From positions 1-64,000 of the forward strand of contig DWZO01000043.1 in the NCBI GenBank assembly GCA_019117525.1: a stretch of 64,000 bases of DNA. The letters run 5' to 3'. This stretch comes from Allocoprobacillus merdigallinarum. Its GTDB lineage: Bacteria; Bacillota_I; Bacilli_A; Erysipelotrichales; Coprobacillaceae. The notes under the pieces are model-generated. The model ran no database searches. It saw only the letters and a list, made by a program, of their open reading frames with translations, and was not told where the DNA came from. A program made the position numbers and the translations under genes. This document shows, in pieces, positions 62,335-64,000 of this stretch (the first letter of the stretch is position 1; each line of letters starts with the position of its first letter).

Positions 62335-63669
62335 TTAATAATTTGTAATGTTACTTTCTAAATCAATTATAAATACTGTATTACCATCAATAGCCTGCAT
62401 GACTTTCTTCATCTGAGAAGTTGGAATTGCTACACATCCTCCTGTGTAATGGATACTATTTGCACAATGAAGGAAAAATGCAGATCCTTTTCCTTTTATA
62501 TTAGATGTATTATAGCTGAAGGCTGCAGCATACTTATATTGAGAAGAATAATCAATTAAATGTTCATCATTATTTTTACTACAATGATGTTCAGTTACAT
62601 CTTCATCTACAAATTGATTGTATAATGTTTCTCCACACCAGTAATCGTTACTGTCAATTTTATGATATGCAAGATTTGTACCAGGATTTGGAGATATTCC
62701 CATTAATTTTGTAAATGTATACTGGCCAATAGGTGTTTTCGTACTACTTTCACTTGCTGTTCCTAATCCAGCTTTTCCAAAATCAGCTGTTGTTTCTAGA
62801 ACTTCTTTCCAGTCTCCATTGACTTTTTGATAATAAGTAAATGTTCCTTGACGAGATGAGCTAGATGGTGCTGATGCAATCATAATTTTAGAGTAGTTTT
62901 TAGCAACATTTAAATTTGATATCCAGTGTTTCTGTGATGATGAACTAGAATTTCCTGAATTATTGGATGAGTTGTCACTGTTATTTCCAGAACTACTAGA
63001 AGATCCATGGTTTTGACTTGTAGAGTTAGATGATTGATTTCCTTTTGTGCTTGTTTTATTAGAAGTATTTGAGCTTCCAGATGTCTTTGATGTTTTGCTG
63101 GATGGAGTATTTTTTGTAGTGGATGAATTTTCAGTATTAGTTTTTGTTTCTTTCTTTTTGATAGTTAACTTAACTTCTTTCTCAGTTGAATTATTTGATT
63201 TATCAGTTGCTTTTACTTTAATGATATAATCTCCAGCTTTAGTATAGTCAATTTGACTGTCATCAATTGTTATTTTAACTTCAGATAAATCTTGAACTTT
63301 AAAAATTTTTGTATCTATTTTCTTTCCGTTTTCAATAGTTACAGTTGTATTTTTATCTGTAAATACTGGAGCTGTTGTATCTTGTACATTGACTGTTACT
63401 TTTTCTTGCATTTTCTCATTAACAAGTTTTAGTTCATATTGCCCAATTGCTGGATATGTCTTTCCTTTTTCATTTTCTGGTATACCTGAGATTTCTGTAT
63501 TTTTCATAAATTCATCACTGTTGCCCAAATAATTTTTCACATCTGTAGGAATATTCTCACCATATTCCACATTAAATTCTTTTACTTTTAAATTCATTTC
63601 TTCCTTTTGGCAACCAGTCATGACAAATGTCATCATGATTGCTGTTCCAATCTGTATTATTTTTTTCAT
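62335..63669 (-). CDS. L,D-transpeptidase-like lipoprotein with Ig-like domain
   Basis: A 444-residue predicted lipoprotein: signal peptide with lipobox VMTGC (acylated Cys20), an N-terminal domain (about 22-95), an Ig-like/DUF5011-type domain (about 90-172, with DTTAPVFTDKNTTVTIENGKK and KATDKSNNSTEKEVKL), a Ser/Asn/Thr-rich linker (about 175-262), and a C-terminal YkuD-type catalytic domain (about 265-440). The active-site pattern His...Cys is in FFLHCANSIHYTGGCVAIP; TKTPIGQYTF is also typical. It would form or edit 3-3 peptidoglycan cross-links or anchor surface proteins at the outer membrane face. AGGAGG lies about 6 bases before the ATG. Confidence 0.88.
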   Translation of the reverse strand: MKKIIQIGTAIMMTFVMTGCQKEEMNLKVKEFNVEYGENIPTDVKNYLGNSDEFMKNTEISGIPENEKGKTYPAIGQYELKLVNEKMQEKVTVNVQDTTAPVFTDKNTTVTIENGKKIDTKIFKVQDLSEVKITIDDSQIDYTKAGDYIIKVKATDKSNNSTEKEVKLTIKKKETKTNTENSSTTKNTPSSKTSKTSGSSNTSNKTSTKGNQSSNSTSQNHGSSSSSGNNSDNSSNNSGNSSSSSQKHWISNLNVAKNYSKIMIASAPSSSSRQGTFTYYQKVNGDWKEVLETTADFGKAGLGTASESSTKTPIGQYTFTKLMGISPNPGTNLAYHKIDSNDYWCGETLYNQFVDEDVTEHHCSKNNDEHLIDYSSQYKYAAAFSYNTSNIKGKGSAFFLHCANSIHYTGGCVAIPTSQMKKVMQAIDGNTVFIIDLESNITNY

Positions 63670-63707
63670 ACTTTTCCTCCTTCATTGGTATCACATTCCC
63701 ATTCTTT

Positions 63708-63737
63708 AGGATACTCATCTCATAGTGTTTTTGTCAA
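63708..63737 (-). promoter_or_regulatory. Predicted promoter of the L,D-transpeptidase-like gene
   Basis: On the minus strand, perfect TTGACA (plus 63732-63737), 18-base spacer and TATCCT (plus 63708-63713), 38 bases before the start codon. Confidence 0.6.
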
Positions 63738-64000
63738 TACTATTTGAGTAGAAAATTGTAAATATCTTTACATTTATATCTATATAGTGTGAATTGATAC
63801 CACGGTAAGCTAATAGCTATTAAAGTGTATTATGGGATAAAATGATGCTTTTTCATTAACGTTCTTTATGAGTTATGTTATTGGATGTGATGGCATTTAT
63901 ACATTATTATTAAATGAAAATTTTTATTAGTAACGAATCCAATAAATATTGAAATGAAAATTTTTAATATTCTTATAAAACCAAAATCAGATACTTAATG
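63738..64000. other. Gene-free end of the window
   Basis: With the promoter just before it, 63670-64000 makes a 331-base stretch without a gene. It is very A/T-rich, and I see no open frame with a ribosome site, no RNA gene and no repeat. It may contain the upstream region of a gene lying beyond the window. Confidence 0.5.

Noticed and set aside
62940..63150. Repetitive Ser/Asn/Thr codons suggesting a repeat or CRISPR-like element
   Set aside because: The repetition is low-complexity coding sequence of the lipoprotein's linker, without regular spacing or fixed repeat units.

Overview
The window is AT-rich, with strong AGGAGG-type ribosome binding sites, many ATG/GTG overlaps between genes and A/T-flanked intrinsic terminators. 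Gene content is that of an anaerobic, fermentative low-GC Firmicute of the gut type, most likely in or near the Erysipelotrichia/Coprobacillaceae; this placement is an inference from gene families and base composition, not from a marker gene. The set includes a bifurcating-type [FeFe] hydrogenase, rubrerythrin, a FabK-type fatty acid synthase operon, short-form HisG with HisZ, a YtgP-type MurJ and TagF/TagD teichoic acid enzymes. I saw no rRNA, tRNA, CRISPR array, prophage or insertion sequence.

Layout. 0.1-5 kb: a small membrane protein, glutamate dehydrogenase gdhA (minus strand), a DUF89 phosphatase-like protein and two unknown membrane proteins. 5.1-11.5 kb: histidine operon hisZGDBHAF(IE), preceded by a His-rich leader peptide and a terminator/antiterminator switch; hisC and a histidinol-phosphatase gene are absent here. 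11.5-21.8 kb: a 13-gene run with the four HndABCD-type hydrogenase subunits, six accessory genes between HndA and HndB (two DRTGG, two ATPase-fold, one PHP and one degenerate hydrogenase-like iron-sulfur protein), then a lipoprotein/permease pair lacking its ATPase, and rubrerythrin. 21.9-33.3 kb: two heterodimeric ABC exporters flanking a membrane protein-proB-proA unit; the second exporter is preceded by a MarR regulator whose promoter carries a perfect 20-bp palindrome.

33.3-43.6 kb: a complete type II fatty acid synthesis operon, acpP-accBCDA-fabH-fabK-(FabX-like)-fabDGF-fabZ. Its promoter overlaps a palindrome and related repeats, and it contains a second, cysteine-rich FabK-like flavoprotein that could be the double-bond-introducing enzyme. 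43.6-46 kb: murJ (minus strand), then a decayed gene. 46-47.4 kb: pyrF-pyrE.

47.5-62.2 kb: a cell-envelope locus with a TagGH-type exporter, three large proteins each fusing a CDP-glycerol glycerophosphotransferase domain to a GT4 glycosyltransferase domain, TagD, an acyltransferase, a GtrA/GtrB/GT-C-like three-component glycosylation set and a nucleotidyltransferase. 62.3-63.7 kb (minus strand): an L,D-transpeptidase-like lipoprotein. The last ~260 bases hold no gene I can support.

The genes thus combine amino acid synthesis (His, Pro, Glu), redox and hydrogen metabolism, membrane lipid synthesis, and wall polymer assembly and export. Best candidates for something new: the Firmicute his attenuator, the hydrogenase accessory module, the FabX-like gene in the fab operon and the set of three bifunctional teichoic acid enzymes.
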